This document shows positions 36,338 through 47,523 of a stretch of 64,000 nt of DNA, piece by piece (the first letter of the stretch is position 1; every line of letters begins with the position of its first letter). The notes under the pieces were generated by a model that had not been told where the DNA came from, searched no databases, and was given only the letters and a program-made list of their open reading frames with translations. The stretch is taken from contig JAESUZ010001514.1 of assembly GCA_017311185.1 (NCBI GenBank), forward strand, positions 186,001-250,000, written 5' to 3'. Both the position numbers and the translations under genes were made by a program. This DNA comes from Proteles cristata cristata. Lineage: Eukaryota > Chordata > Mammalia > Carnivora > Hyaenidae.

Positions 36338-36656
36338 CCTTGAGGGTGTTGTGCTGAGCGAAATAAGTCAGGCAGAGAAGGACAAATATCATATGTTTGC
36401 ACTTATAGGAGGATTAGGAGGAACTTGACGGAGGAACAAGGGGGAGAAGAAGGGGGGGAAGTGGTGGGGGAAAGGGAGAGAGGCAAACCATGAGAGACTC
36501 TTGAATGCTGACAAAAACTGAGGACTGGTGGATGTGGGGGGGAGGAGGGGTGGGCATGGAGGAGGGCACTTGTGGGGATGAGCACTGGGTGTTATGTGGA
36601 AACTAGTTTGACAATAAACTATTTGTAAAAAAAAAACAACAACAAAAAACAAAAAC
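36338..36656 (+). mobile_element. 5'-truncated L1 insertion (3' UTR only), 13-bp duplication
   Basis: Carnivore L1 3' end: 'gacaaatatcatatg', 'caaaccatgagagactcttga', 'agcactgggtgttatgtgg', then 'acaataaact' and an A-rich tail. Target-site duplication ctcattggtcctt is exact at 36325-36337 and 36657-36669. About 0.3 kb long, so strongly truncated. Confidence 0.9.
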
Positions 36657-36669
36657 CTCATTGGTCCTT

Positions 36670-37198
36670 ACAGCCCTGAAGAAAAGGTGGTGAAGTCTTA
36701 CTTCACAGGGCCACGCGCTCCGGTGTGGGTCTCCTGGTAGAGAATCACCCCCTCATCGCCAGTAAGACACAGGCTTGGCCGCGGCCCAGTGAGGGTGGTC
36801 TCCTAGTGTGCATTGTCAGCCCTTCCACACCCCCTTCATGACATGAATGGTTTCTAAAATACAACCCAAGTTGGCACTAACAAGTTTCAGAGTGTGGTTC
36901 TAGAGTCTTTACAGTACGTCTTCAGTGAGACTTTCTGAGGAAGTAGATTTGCATCTGCTGTGGGATATTGTGTTTATAGATAACTTTCTTAGTATATGTG
37001 CGTGTAACAGTGTCACACCCTTTCTCTTAAATGAAAATCACAGTTCCTTGGTTTGTATTTTTAGAGACCATTACTTGCAGTTTATTATCTGTTCTCTGCC
37101 TGGAAGAGATGCAACCTATTATAGGTTCTTGGTCAATGGCAAGTGCTAGTTTTGATAAGTGAAATTGCAGCAATGGCGGTGTTTTCAGAAACCCTATC
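36670..37198. other. SNX18 intron, unassigned
   Basis: No repeat or exon recognised between the L1 and the SINE before exon 2. Confidence 0.45.
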
Positions 37199-37215
37199 AG
37201 ATTCCTTTGTTTTTA

Positions 37216-37463
37216 TTTATTTATTTTTTTTTTAAAGTTTATTTTTTTTAATTTTTTTTAATGTTTTATTTATTTCTAGGAGAGAGAGAGAGACAGCGTG
37301 AGCAGGGGAGGGTCAGAGAGAGAGGGAGTCACAGACTGAAACAGGCTCCAGGCTCTGAGCTGGCAGTCAGCACAGAGCCCAATGGGGCTCGAACCCACGA
37401 ACCGTGAGATCATGACCTGAGCGAAAGTCGGACGCTTAACCGACTAAGCCACCCGGGTGCCCC
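37216..37463 (-). repeat. Young-subfamily CAN-SINE 170 bp before SNX18 exon 2
   Basis: Minus-strand young copy with a long T-rich end. Target-site duplication agattcctttgttttta is exact at 37199-37215 and 37464-37480. In antisense to SNX18 it brings a long T-rich tract into the region upstream of the exon 2 acceptor. Confidence 0.92.
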
Positions 37464-37633
37464 AGATTCCTTTGTTTTTAATAAGTAATAACAGTCATCC
37501 CCTTAAGATCCAAAAGGCTTGGAATAATTTAGGCAAGTATTTATAATGCAAGAGTCTGTTTACTTGTAGCTGTGTTGTTAGGATACGTGTATTTATATAT
37601 TTAATTATTATTATGATTTTTTTTAAACTACAG

Positions 37634-37887
37634 GAGCTCTTACCAAAGTAAAGGAGAGTAGGCGACACGTGGAAGAAGGGAAGATGGAGGTCCAAAAGGC
37701 GGATGGCATTCAAGATCGCTGTAACACTATTTCTTTCGCCACTTTGGCTGAAATTCACCACTTCCATCAAATTCGAGTAAGAGACTTTAAATCACAGATG
37801 CAGCATTTCTTACAACAGCAAATAATATTTTTCCAAAAAGTGACACAGAAGTTGGAAGAAGCTCTTCACAAATATGATAGTGTTTAA
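37634..37887 (+). CDS. SNX18: Sorting nexin 18, exon 2 coding part (residues 541-624)
   Basis: Completes the BAR domain of SNX18. The acceptor is TTTTTTTTAAACTACAG|G at 37633/37634. Joining it to exon 1 in phase 1 restores codon 541 (G|GA, Gly) and continues as GALTKVKESRRHVEEGK. It ends with the helix ...EEALHKYDSV and TAA at 37885-37887. The amphipathic helices with basic patches (VRDFKS, QKVTQK) are typical of the last BAR helix, which is needed for dimer formation and membrane curvature. The split gene layout, one large exon and one small 3' exon, agrees with my memory of mammalian SNX18. Confidence 0.96.
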
Positions 37888-40310
37888 TGACTGGACACTG
37901 GGTTGTGGACTTTTTTCAGTTCATGGATATTTCTACAGCAGAATAAAAACTGCTATCAAAGAGCTATTGCCAACTATCAGTGGTGGTACAAGGATGGTTT
38001 TGTGTTCAACTGAAGCTCTGCTGAATATATAATTATGTAGGAAAGAAACAGTTAATATGGTTATATAATAGAAACAGTACCACACATTGTAACTAAATTA
38101 TACTATGTATGCCTACACTACCATTGTAACTTTTGGAATAATGATTATACTATTTGCCTTATTGCTTTTTGAAGTATGGGTATTTTAGTGCATACTTTGT
38201 AGACCTCAAAACCCATGAAGGGTCTCAAAGAAGCTGGCTGGGTAAAAGCCTGCTGCCGATGCCTTTTTACTCTCATAGATTGGGATTACCTAAATTGAAC
38301 CTATTCTCTGTTTACAAACTCCAACTAGAGCAGCTATGCGACTTTGTGCCTTTAAACTCTTGGTTTTTCATTTCTCCCCCCTCCCCCCCCCTTTTTTAAG
38401 TAATCACAACTTTTCTGATTGAAAGAGTGAAAGGCCAGTGCATACAATAACAAACCTGTTGGTAACCTCATATTGGCGCTGGGGGCGGGGTGGGCGGCTC
38501 AGCTGTCATCAGTTTGCCTGGCAAGTTTTGCCTCCCGACACACGCTGGTGAGCACAGCCGAGGGAGACCTGATGCTCATCTCGGGATATGAAGAGTCCGT
38601 TAGGGGAGAAAAACGGTGCCGCTCTGCTCCTTAGATGCTGTAGTAGCATAGCCTCTTCACGCATGGGTCCTAGAAACTTGGCGTGGAGATCGAAACCAAC
38701 ATGTCTTATAACACAGAGAAGGAGGAGTCTAATCAGTTGGGGACACAAGCACAGAATCAGTGATGACACATACCTGGTTTTAATTCTTAGGAGGGTTTTC
38801 TTTTTTTTTTTTTTTTATCTTGAAGATTTTAATATTCAGTGTGCGTGTGTGTGTTGTTGTTTTTTTTTTTAATGGATCTACACTGTTAACTGATTGAGAC
38901 TCCACTGTGATTCACTCGTTTACTTAATCAAAAACTTTCAGGGATGTCTGTAAAATTCAGTGTTCTACGTGATTGAAAGTAGCGTTGGTTGATCCAAGGA
39001 GGGACCAGAAATAATTTCTACTATTCCAAATGCTGAAGGAAAAAAAAATTGTTTTTTGTTTTTAAATATTGATAAACCCCCAGGACATTTAACCTTAAAA
39101 ATTATTTTAAATATACTCTTCTATTATTATAAGGGAAATATGAATGGCTTATAAATACCAAAAAGATTCAAAAGCAGCTTAATTTAAAAAGCACAAAGAG
39201 ATTCTGGCTTCAAATGCCAAAATCTCCATGTTTTTATAGTTGCTGAGCTATAATAATGTTATTCTTGAGTTTACAGATTGAAATAGTGTCACTGAAAGGT
39301 TAAAGTATCTACTGTTTTTCTGAAGTCAAACTTATGCTGCCTCAGAAATCCCTGGATATTGAAATGGTAACACAGAAATAAAGAGGTCAGTTTGAAATAT
39401 TGGTGAGTCACATTGATTAAAAAAGAAAGGGTCAATTTGCAGACACTCAAAAAGGAAACGGTTATTGAAATAATTACTCAACAGCACATTTATCCTAAAA
39501 AAAATCTCATATGGGTTGGATTTTTAAGATCAGAGTGTCATAATTTTGATCAAATTTTTATACCTTAGGTAACTTAGAGCCAGATTTAACATCATGTGGC
39601 TTTGTCTTTACTACAGATATGCAGAATTGTGGAAATTGTAACCAAATATATTGTTCTCTAAAAAGTAACTTTATCTTGTTGACTGCAAAATATAGTTCTA
39701 TAAACAAAACCCATATATCTATGTTAATTTTATTGCAGAAGTTTGGAGATTATAATTATAGCATTTAATTTAAGTTTCAGTCTGTATTGGACAGATAAGC
39801 TCTATGCTTTTCAAATGATTTGAAAATCACTTTTATTTGCCTCTTTATTTTGATGGTGGTTTGATTTTTTTTTTTTTTAAGTAAAATCACTAAAGTTGTG
39901 CAGTGGTAGCATGGAAATTATCTGAGGTGTCTTGTTATGATTGTGCTTTAGCCAGGGTGGACATAGCTTAAATTATAAAAACTAAAAATTAAAGTACAAG
40001 GAGGTGTAAGTTCATGCTGCCTACTTAGAAGAGAACTTTTGTTCTTCATAACTACATAACATTGTAATGCCACTGATTCATAAGGGGTTTAAATGAATTC
40101 GTGGGGTAGGACACCGGAATTATTAGTGTTCATTTTCATCTAAGATCTTTATTTCTCTAACGTTCTTGGTCCTATTGAAACATTTCAGTATATAAAAATA
40201 CTGTAATGTTAATACCCAAGAGAAAAGCCATCATAATGTGTATGCTGGTCATTATGATCAGTGTGGTACAATTTTTTAAAAAATAAACTATCATGCCCTT
40301 CATGCCATTA
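37888..40310 (+). other. SNX18: SNX18 3' UTR (end inferred)
   Basis: AT-rich, nearly repeat-free sequence directly after the stop codon. An early AATAAA at about 37943 could give a short form, but the signal at 40282 looks better placed. The absence of SINEs from here until 44.9 kb fits a transcribed, constrained 3' UTR at least in its first part. The true end cannot be fixed without transcript data; another AATAAA lies near 41288. Confidence 0.6.
40282..40287 (+). promoter_or_regulatory. SNX18: Candidate SNX18 polyadenylation signal
   Basis: AATAAA followed within about 30-60 bases by T-rich and TG-rich sequence ('tatttgtctttatttctg', 'gatatgtgatgtat'), the usual layout of a cleavage site. 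Confidence 0.5.
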
Positions 40311-40590
40311 TTTGTCTTTATTTCTGTAATTTATAATTTTGATATGTGATGTATTTATAACATGAGGGCATCCACCTGAGCCTGGTTTTGCTGTTTTAAT
40401 TACAGATGGACTTGATGTGCTGTGATCGTCAGATTGTCATGCAGTGAGATGGGTTTTGCAGCCATGCGTTAGATGTAACCCCATTACTCACCCAGGCTTT
40501 TGTAGCTAAAGGTGCAGATTAAACCCAGAATAAGAGAACACGTTTGAAAGTGAAACAGAGTCCGTGCACTTTGGCTTGCATAGAGTAGTA

Positions 40591-40830
40591 CAGGAAAACC
40601 TGGGTTTGCGAGCAGAATTCATTCCAGAAACATGCTTGTAATCCAAGACACATGTATATCAAAGCGACTTTCAAGAGCATTGGCTCAGTGGTGATCATGT
40701 GACGTTCAGCATCACGGACTAGTCGTATTACAAGACATCACTCATTTATCAAGTTAAAATTTATTAGAAATGTTTGCTCGTCTTGTGGGACGCTCGCAGA
40801 ATGAGTTGCTCGCAATCCGAGGTTTTACCG
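40591..40830. mobile_element. Tc1/mariner-like miniature element with terminal inverted repeats
   Basis: A 240-bp unit whose left end (caggaaaacctgggtttgcg) and the reverse complement of its right end (cggtaaaacctcggattgcg) match at most positions, continuing into 'agca'. A TA dinucleotide sits on both sides (40589-40590 and 40831-40832), the target-site signature of Tc1/mariner elements. It has no transposase frame, so it is a non-autonomous fossil. Confidence 0.75.
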
Positions 40831-40832
40831 TA

Positions 40833-43409
40833 AGTGGGAATAGAGTCGTTTCTTGGGCTTCACTGACACAGATGTCTTAACGTGTATTTGTAACAACACA
40901 GCAGGTTCGTCAGTACCAGTTTTTTATTGTCTTAAGTTTTGCTGCTGTTCTCATAATTAAGGACTTGAAAAATGTTTGAAAAATGTCTTAGTCTGTCAAG
41001 TCAAGCACATAAAATTTATGGTCAGCCTTTACATGTCATTCTTTACCAAGCTTGTTGCTATAGGCATTTTTTTTTCCCCCACTTCTTCATTTCCTCAGAA
41101 ACAAATAACCGTATCTGGTACTTTTAAATCAATATGCATTATCCAGTTTTCTCATTTGCAAGCCTTCTCTTTGGCGAACAGAAGAAGCAAACATAGGGTG
41201 TTACTTATAGACTAAAAGTGTTGAACGCTGGTTTTTTTTTCCTTCAAGATGTTATGATTAGTGCAGATCAGTCATGTTTGTCTTTTAAATAAATAAACTT
41301 TGTTTTATTTCTCAGCTTCAGTAGAGTATTATAATTATTTTTTCTCCAGTAGTTAAGGAAGCATTTACAAAATGTGAAAGACATACAGAAAAATAGAAGA
41401 GTGTGTTCATGGTCTTAAGCTTTCCATCTGCAGCCCCGTAGAAATTGTTTGTGAAACTAGCTAGCTTGACTAGTTTAAAACCATAAGCCATCCCTGTCGT
41501 CCCACTGATTCTGTTTCTGTTCGTATCTTCTGTAACTGTTAAGCACATAGCAGTAAATGGGGAGTGAGACGTTTTGAAATAATAGCAACTGTGAGTCTGA
41601 CACAAATGTAATAGGCGCTTGAGTAAAGTGCTTCACACACTGTCCCTCTTGGGGTCTGTTATGTTGGTTTCCAGAAACAGGCCAGCTCAGACCATCCTAA
41701 TGCAAGATAGAAAGGGTCACAGATGCGTACAGGGACCTGGTGAATCTTACATGAGGCCACAGTCCCATCTGGAGCTAAGATAATCTGTCAACTTCTTTTC
41801 TTTATGAGTCTGTTTTATTCTTTTTTCTTTTTTTGCCATCCCGTGGCATGGCTTTCTCATTATCTTCCAGTATGTCTGAAATGGCCCAGACATCTATTAG
41901 TTCCCAGGGTTCCTTAGGCTAGTTGGAGACACCTGACCCAAGCTGGACAAATCAGCTGTGGGGTTGGTGGGGGCCTGGGTTCTCTTCCAGGGTATGTGAG
42001 GGAAGAAAGGAAGTGGTTGGGATTTCTTAATATGGGCTTCATCTGGTAGTCCTCATAATAAACTCAGAGATTCCATCTCCTGTTTATAGATTAATGAAAA
42101 GGATCAGAGATACCTCGTATCTTTTGCCCAAGATTACATGAAGTGAGTGATGGAGCTGAGACTCAAATGGGGATCTGGCGTAAGCCAGTGCTAATTTAAA
42201 CTGGATTACATTGAATGCCATTTCCCTGCTTTTCAGAAACCCCAACACTCCCAGGTCCCTACCCACTGCTGGACGGATGGGTATTCTGCTCTTTGTGCCC
42301 TGGGCTTGAAGGTGCAAAGGGAAACTCTGAAAGTCAGCTTTTTGCAGTCATTCTGTTGGGAAAGATGGGACTGTGGTCCTGTCACCATGTCCCTGGCTAT
42401 TATGTGCATCCCTGCTCTATCCCTGGGGGAAGCAGGCAAGGTATTGTTTCCCTAGTGATATGAAGGGAAAGAAGACAAGGAACCAGAACCCAATGGTTTC
42501 CCCTTCTAACTCCCACCTCTATGCAAACATAAACAAGCAGGTTTCAGTTGCCATAAAAATGGTCTTCGCAGAACCATAGGAAACTAATGTCAGGTCCGAT
42601 GTTTAATTCCAATTGGTCAGAGTCACAGTTATCTGTGGCAAGTTCAGTTTGGTCACAAGTAGCAGCAACAGAATGCTGCGTGTAATGAGGTCTAGGAAGT
42701 GGTGGAGTAGACTTGTGGGCAGAGTACAGAAGGATGCTATGCTAGGGATCTAGGAGCAGGAATCTGGAGAAACCAGCCGAGCGTCTACCTGTGTCCAGGC
42801 GTCTGAGCTTGGGGCCAGTTAATCTGGGATTGGGTCGTGTCTACAGCCTTTCTAGGGATCACAGGTTCCTCGCACTTGGCTCTGTTCCCAGAATGTCCCA
42901 ATCCTATCATTCCTGTGGCAGAGATGGAGCTTCCTAAACTGCTATAGCAGCCTACCTGGGTTGAAGAACAGTTTAACTTCCTCGGGTGAACTTGTACCAG
43001 AAGTCTGCCTAGGACAAGGCCAATTGTCCCTATGAAGCTACCTTCAAAAGGGCTTACAAAAACATGGTGTTCTGTTGCTGTGAGCCTCATAAGCCTACCT
43101 GGGAATGTTCTCTCCCTTTGAAGGGGCCAGATGCATCAGACCTTATCTGAATAGAGGTTTAAATTTTCAGTCGCTCCAGGAAATGTCCCTCAGGGCTTCA
43201 TAACTGCTGAGCCGGTGGACTTGCTCTGAGCTGCAGTTTCCTCAAGGGTAGGATAGGCCTCCTTAGACTTTATCAAATTATCGAGAGTATTGGATTAAGC
43301 AGTATGTGAAGTCCTGAACCACTTCTCAGTACTCCCTTTTTAAATAATGGACATGGGGCGTGACAAAAATTCAACAGGTAGGTACTTAATGAATGATAGC
43401 CATGCTCCC
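40833..43409. other. Downstream intergenic DNA or distal 3' UTR
   Basis: No gene recognised. AATAAA near 41288. Degraded antisense MIR-like text at about 42060-42180 ('ttgcccaagattacatgaagtg'). Confidence 0.4.
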
Positions 43410-43600
43410 AAACACTGTGTGACCTTGAGCTAGTCACTTAAATCTCTCTGAGAGAGATTTCTATCTGCAGTGGGATATAGTATTCCCTTCACAGAAATCT
43501 TGTGAGCATTGAATGACAAATCAAAATCCCTGAGCCCAGTGCATGGCAAGTGTAAGAATAATAAAGATCCTCTGTGATTATGTGAGAAGGGGTAAGATGA
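43410..43600 (+). repeat. MIR SINE remnant
   Basis: Sense MIR in good order: 'gtgtgaccttgagctagtcacttaaatctctctga', 'cttgtgagcattgaatgac', 'gcccagtgcatggcaagtg'. Confidence 0.75.
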
Positions 43601-44899
43601 AGGGTTTCAGACATTAGAACTTCGTATCAGCTCAACTGTGGAGAATTAAGGAATCCACACTTGGGTCTCAGTCAGGTAGGAGATTCTGCCTTCGACATGG
43701 CTCTTCCAACCTTCTACCTGCTTTGGCTCATTCTGCGCCCCCCCCACGCCACCCCTGTCCGTACCCCTCTCCAGGTAACTACACCCAGCATCCTGGCATA
43801 TTCTACCTAGAAGCTTAGTTCACCACTTTCCAGACTCATCAAATTCCTCCTGTTGGGGTGGTGAGGAGCCCACCTTCCAGAGGGAACTGCATTTCAATAT
43901 GGCTCTCTAGTTGATCTTAAAGTGCTAACTACCAGTAGATTTAGAAAGCTATCCTGTAGCTCTTCCCAGAAATGGCTGCAGGGGGCAACTCAGAATTCTG
44001 TTTTTGTTCGCCAGATTAACCACGATTGTACTGCCATGTGCTGCTTTCACACCTTAAAATATATGAACTTGAGGCATAGGACTTTGAGGACAGCATGCTC
44101 CGTGTTCAGTGTCTCAGCCCTGACCTCATGCTTCTGACAGATATTGCTAAATGACAGTAAATGCCTTCAGTCTGGAAAGTTGAATTTAATGCTTCTGGGG
44201 TGGCTGTTAAAGTATCCATGCCCTGAATCAAATAAAATTCTGGCCTAAACTGAGTTTGATTAGACAACTTGGTTCTACTTTTGTTCAACCTGGCAGTTTT
44301 AGAAAACACAAGGTTTTTGGTTTTGATTCAGAATGGTTCCCTTGGGGAGAGAAATCTTGGGGGAAAAAATGGAGAACAGGTTAGGATCTAGTAAATTAGA
44401 TTCAGCTTAGTACTGATGTTGTTTGCGTGTACTGCGTTGGTATCCTGAGCCTAGTTTTGACCATTTTTTATCACCTGGCCCCTTTGTGAACTGCTCTGTG
44501 AACCAGCTAGAATAAGCAGGTGCCAGCCACATCTCCCCCAGGCTGCACCTGGGGGACATGTCAGGTTCACCGTCTTGTGTTCTCTATCTGAACCAAAGTA
44601 TTTACAAGGAAAGTGAAACGTGTAATCCTAGAGAAAAGGCTTTCTTGAAAAATGTGGCTTTTTAATGGCTCCCATTCTGAGATCCATGAAAAGAAAATTT
44701 GACCTTTTTGGTACTCATGCTGACAGGTGATTTCATGATAGATTGCATAGTTATCTGAAGGATTAAAAACGAAGTGTCAGTCGTTTTTTTAACAAAAAAG
44801 TCAAGAAGGCTCTTTATATGCTAATATGCAATTTTCTCTAGAAAACAAAGGGGGCAGAACAATATTTTATATGCTATACTTTGAGTAAAAGAGAAAATA
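43601..44899. other. Downstream intergenic DNA, unassigned
   Basis: No gene or clear repeat recognised. A C-rich tract lies near 43738. Confidence 0.4.
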
Positions 44900-45098
44900 G
44901 GGGCGCCTGGGTGGCTCAGTCAGTTAAGCATCTGACTCTTGATTTGGGCTCAGATCATGATTTCTCGGTTGGTGAGTTCGAGCCCTGCTCAGCACTGACA
45001 GTGTGGAGCCTGCTTGGGATTCACTCTCTTTCTCTCTCTCTGCCCTTCCCCTGCATGCTCTCTCTCTCTCAAATAAATAACTAGACTTAAAAAATAAA
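44900..45098 (+). repeat. CAN-SINE, older type
   Basis: Forward SINE: 'ggggcgcctgggtggctcagtcag' head, 'gagttcgagccctgc' B box, CT-rich region and 'caaataaataac' tail. Confidence 0.88.
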
Positions 45099-46914
45099 AT
45101 AAATATATTTGTTTATGTATCCATAGATTATTTCTGTAAGTAGATAGAAACCATTGGTAACAAGGTAACGTTTGCTTTGGGGACTGGGAACTAGATGGTT
45201 GGGGGGACATGGGTAGGAGGAAGATTCTTACTGTATACCTTCGTATCTTTTAAATTTGAATGTATGTATTTTCCATTTGAAAAATAAAAATTGAATGAAT
45301 TTTTAAAAGATAAATTTTAAAATTGACAGAGGCAGTAGTAAAAACCAAACCAAACAGAAAAACCCCAAAGTTGTAAAAAGCTGTGTGCCAACACCTCTGA
45401 GACCTGGAAGTAAATTGACAAGCTTAGAACAGTCTTGTGTGGACAGTGGACTCACAGTTAGGACCACGTCAGCATTCGTTGTGTTACTCCCTGTTGAATA
45501 GGGACGCGTGCTCTTCAGGAGAACATGTCAAGTAGACTGTAAAGGGAGAGATGACCAAACCGTAGTCTGCTGTTGTCTGTGGTGTGGGCTGTTCTTTTCT
45601 AGATCAGAGCCCCTCATCTTACCCCCTGTCCCGTGAAGCCTTACACCATGCTCCAATCCCGGTGCCTGATCCCCTGCCCACATTTGTGGTGGGATGTAGC
45701 GGTTAAGTACCCACAGATCCTGGCCTGAGATCTACGTCTCCTTCCTACCACATAGACACCAAGTGTTCATCATGCGCTCGGTTTGGTTCCGTTACCCGCC
45801 ATTACCTTATTTGATCTAAGGAACTGTCTTGCAAAACCATTTTACCAACAGGGAAACAGGTTTTTATAGACATTACAAAATGGTCACACAGCCGGAGAGA
45901 GGCACAGCTGGGATTTGAGCCCAGGCCACCTGACTCCAGGGGCACCTGACTCCACAATGTGTGTTATTAACCACTCTCCAACCCCCTTGAGAATACAGGG
46001 TGACGTCCTGGAGTGCGGAGGAGGTGGTGTGGTAGTCCCCTTGAGGACAAGCCGTGTTCCTGACTTTCTGCTTCCTGAGAGGTGCTGGGCACAGGCGGTG
46101 AAGACAGGAAAACTGGTTTGGAGAACAGACCTCGTGACTCACCAGGTCTTTGAATAACACCAACTACGTCTTATGAAAGAAGCGAAACGCCAGAATGCTA
46201 GCCCTCTGCATTTACACTATCAGCACAGGCGGCTGGGCTGCTCCCGAGGGCAGTTTTCCACAAACCTCTGTTATCCTTCCAGGGGCTGAGGAGTCGGCCA
46301 CAGGAGGAGACAACAGCCGGGCTGAGCCACAGTGCCTGCTTTGTTCAGCTGGGGGCCTGCTTCTGTGCCCTAGCCTGCCGGATTCAAATCTGTGCCTCAG
46401 CGACGTGACGCATGACCACACATCACGCCCTGCCCAGCCATTTGTGAACGGCTGTCGTTTTGATTGTCCAAGCCCTGGACACCAGGCTCCTGCTGTTTGC
46501 TCTCACTGAACACAACTGGGAGAGTTGAAAGAAAAGCTGAGCTCCGGGAATCATGGGGAAGGCTCTGAGCGGATGGCGGGGGCATTGCACAGGTCGAGAC
46601 CGGGAATTCACCACCATCAACGCGCTCGTGGAGTCTGAAGCCCTGAGTGAGATGAAAAACTGATAACATTGTCCTGCTCGTTCTTTTACTCCTTCAATGC
46701 AGGCACTTTGAGTGGGACCAGACCACATGTCTTCTGACCAGCATTGTTTCTCCTGCTTTACCTCATGGGAGAGTAATCATCATCAAGAGGTTGCTGCGGA
46801 AAAGGTAGTTACCCAAGACCACCTCACATTTGAGTCATTTAGCTTCAGAAGCTTAATGAAGCCACCCACACCGCAGAGATACCCCAGACACTTGGCTTGA
46901 TTAACTTGTACCTT
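45099..46914. other. Downstream intergenic DNA with a MIR piece
   Basis: At about 45760-45970 an antisense MIR-like region ('ttaccttatttgatctaaggaac', 'tgggatttgagcccaggccacctgactcca'). Nothing else recognised; the short open frames are not convincing. Confidence 0.45.
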
Positions 46915-47043
46915 TGTCAACAAATATTGATTGAATTCCTAAATTCCAGGCATTGGTCTAGACTCCAGGAATATAGCAGTGAACAAAACCAACCTGGATC
47001 CCTGCCTTCATGAATTTACATTCCATAAAGGAGATCCAATAAT

Positions 47044-47260
47044 GGGGGTGCCTGGGTGGCTCAGTCGGTTAAGCGTCCGACTTTGGCGCAGGTCATGATC
47101 TCATGGTTTGTGGGTTTGAGCCCCACGTTGGGCTCTGTGCTGACAGCTAGCTCGGAGCCTGGAGCCTGTTTCAGATTCTGTGTGTCCCTTTCTCTCTGAC
47201 CCTCCCCTGCTCAGGCTGTCTCTCTCTAAGAAATAAATAAAACATTAAAAAAGAATTTTT
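47044..47260 (+). repeat. CAN-SINE, first of a same-direction pair in L2
   Basis: Forward copy with A and B boxes. It is flanked by imperfect copies of 'aggagatccaataat' (about 47029-47043) and 'aggaggtcccataat' (about 47265-47279), an aged target-site duplication. Confidence 0.85.
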
Positions 47261-47311
47261 AAAAAGGAGGTCCCATAATAAAATTAGTGAAATGTATAAT
47301 ATAATATTAGT

Positions 47312-47523
47312 GGGGCACCTGGGTGGCTCAGTCGGTTAAGCGTCCGACCTCAGCTCAGGTCATGATCTCACAGCTTGTGGGTTCGAGCCCCGTGTTGGGC
47401 TCTGTGCTGACAGCCATCTCAGAGCCTGGAGCCTGTTTCAGATTCTGTGTCTCCCTCTCTCTCTGACCCTCCCCTATTCATGCTGTCTCTCTCTCTCAGA
47501 AATAAATAAAACAAAAAAATATA
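47312..47523 (+). repeat. CAN-SINE, second of the pair, 12-bp duplication
   Basis: Forward copy about 50 bases after the first. Target-site duplication tataatattagt is exact at 47300-47311 and 47524-47535, so it is a separate and probably later insertion. Confidence 0.88.

Noticed and set aside
46195..46669. Overlapping open frames on both strands near 46.4 kb
   Set aside because: They overlap in opposite directions with unfamiliar, compositionally biased peptides. No splice or start signal supports either.
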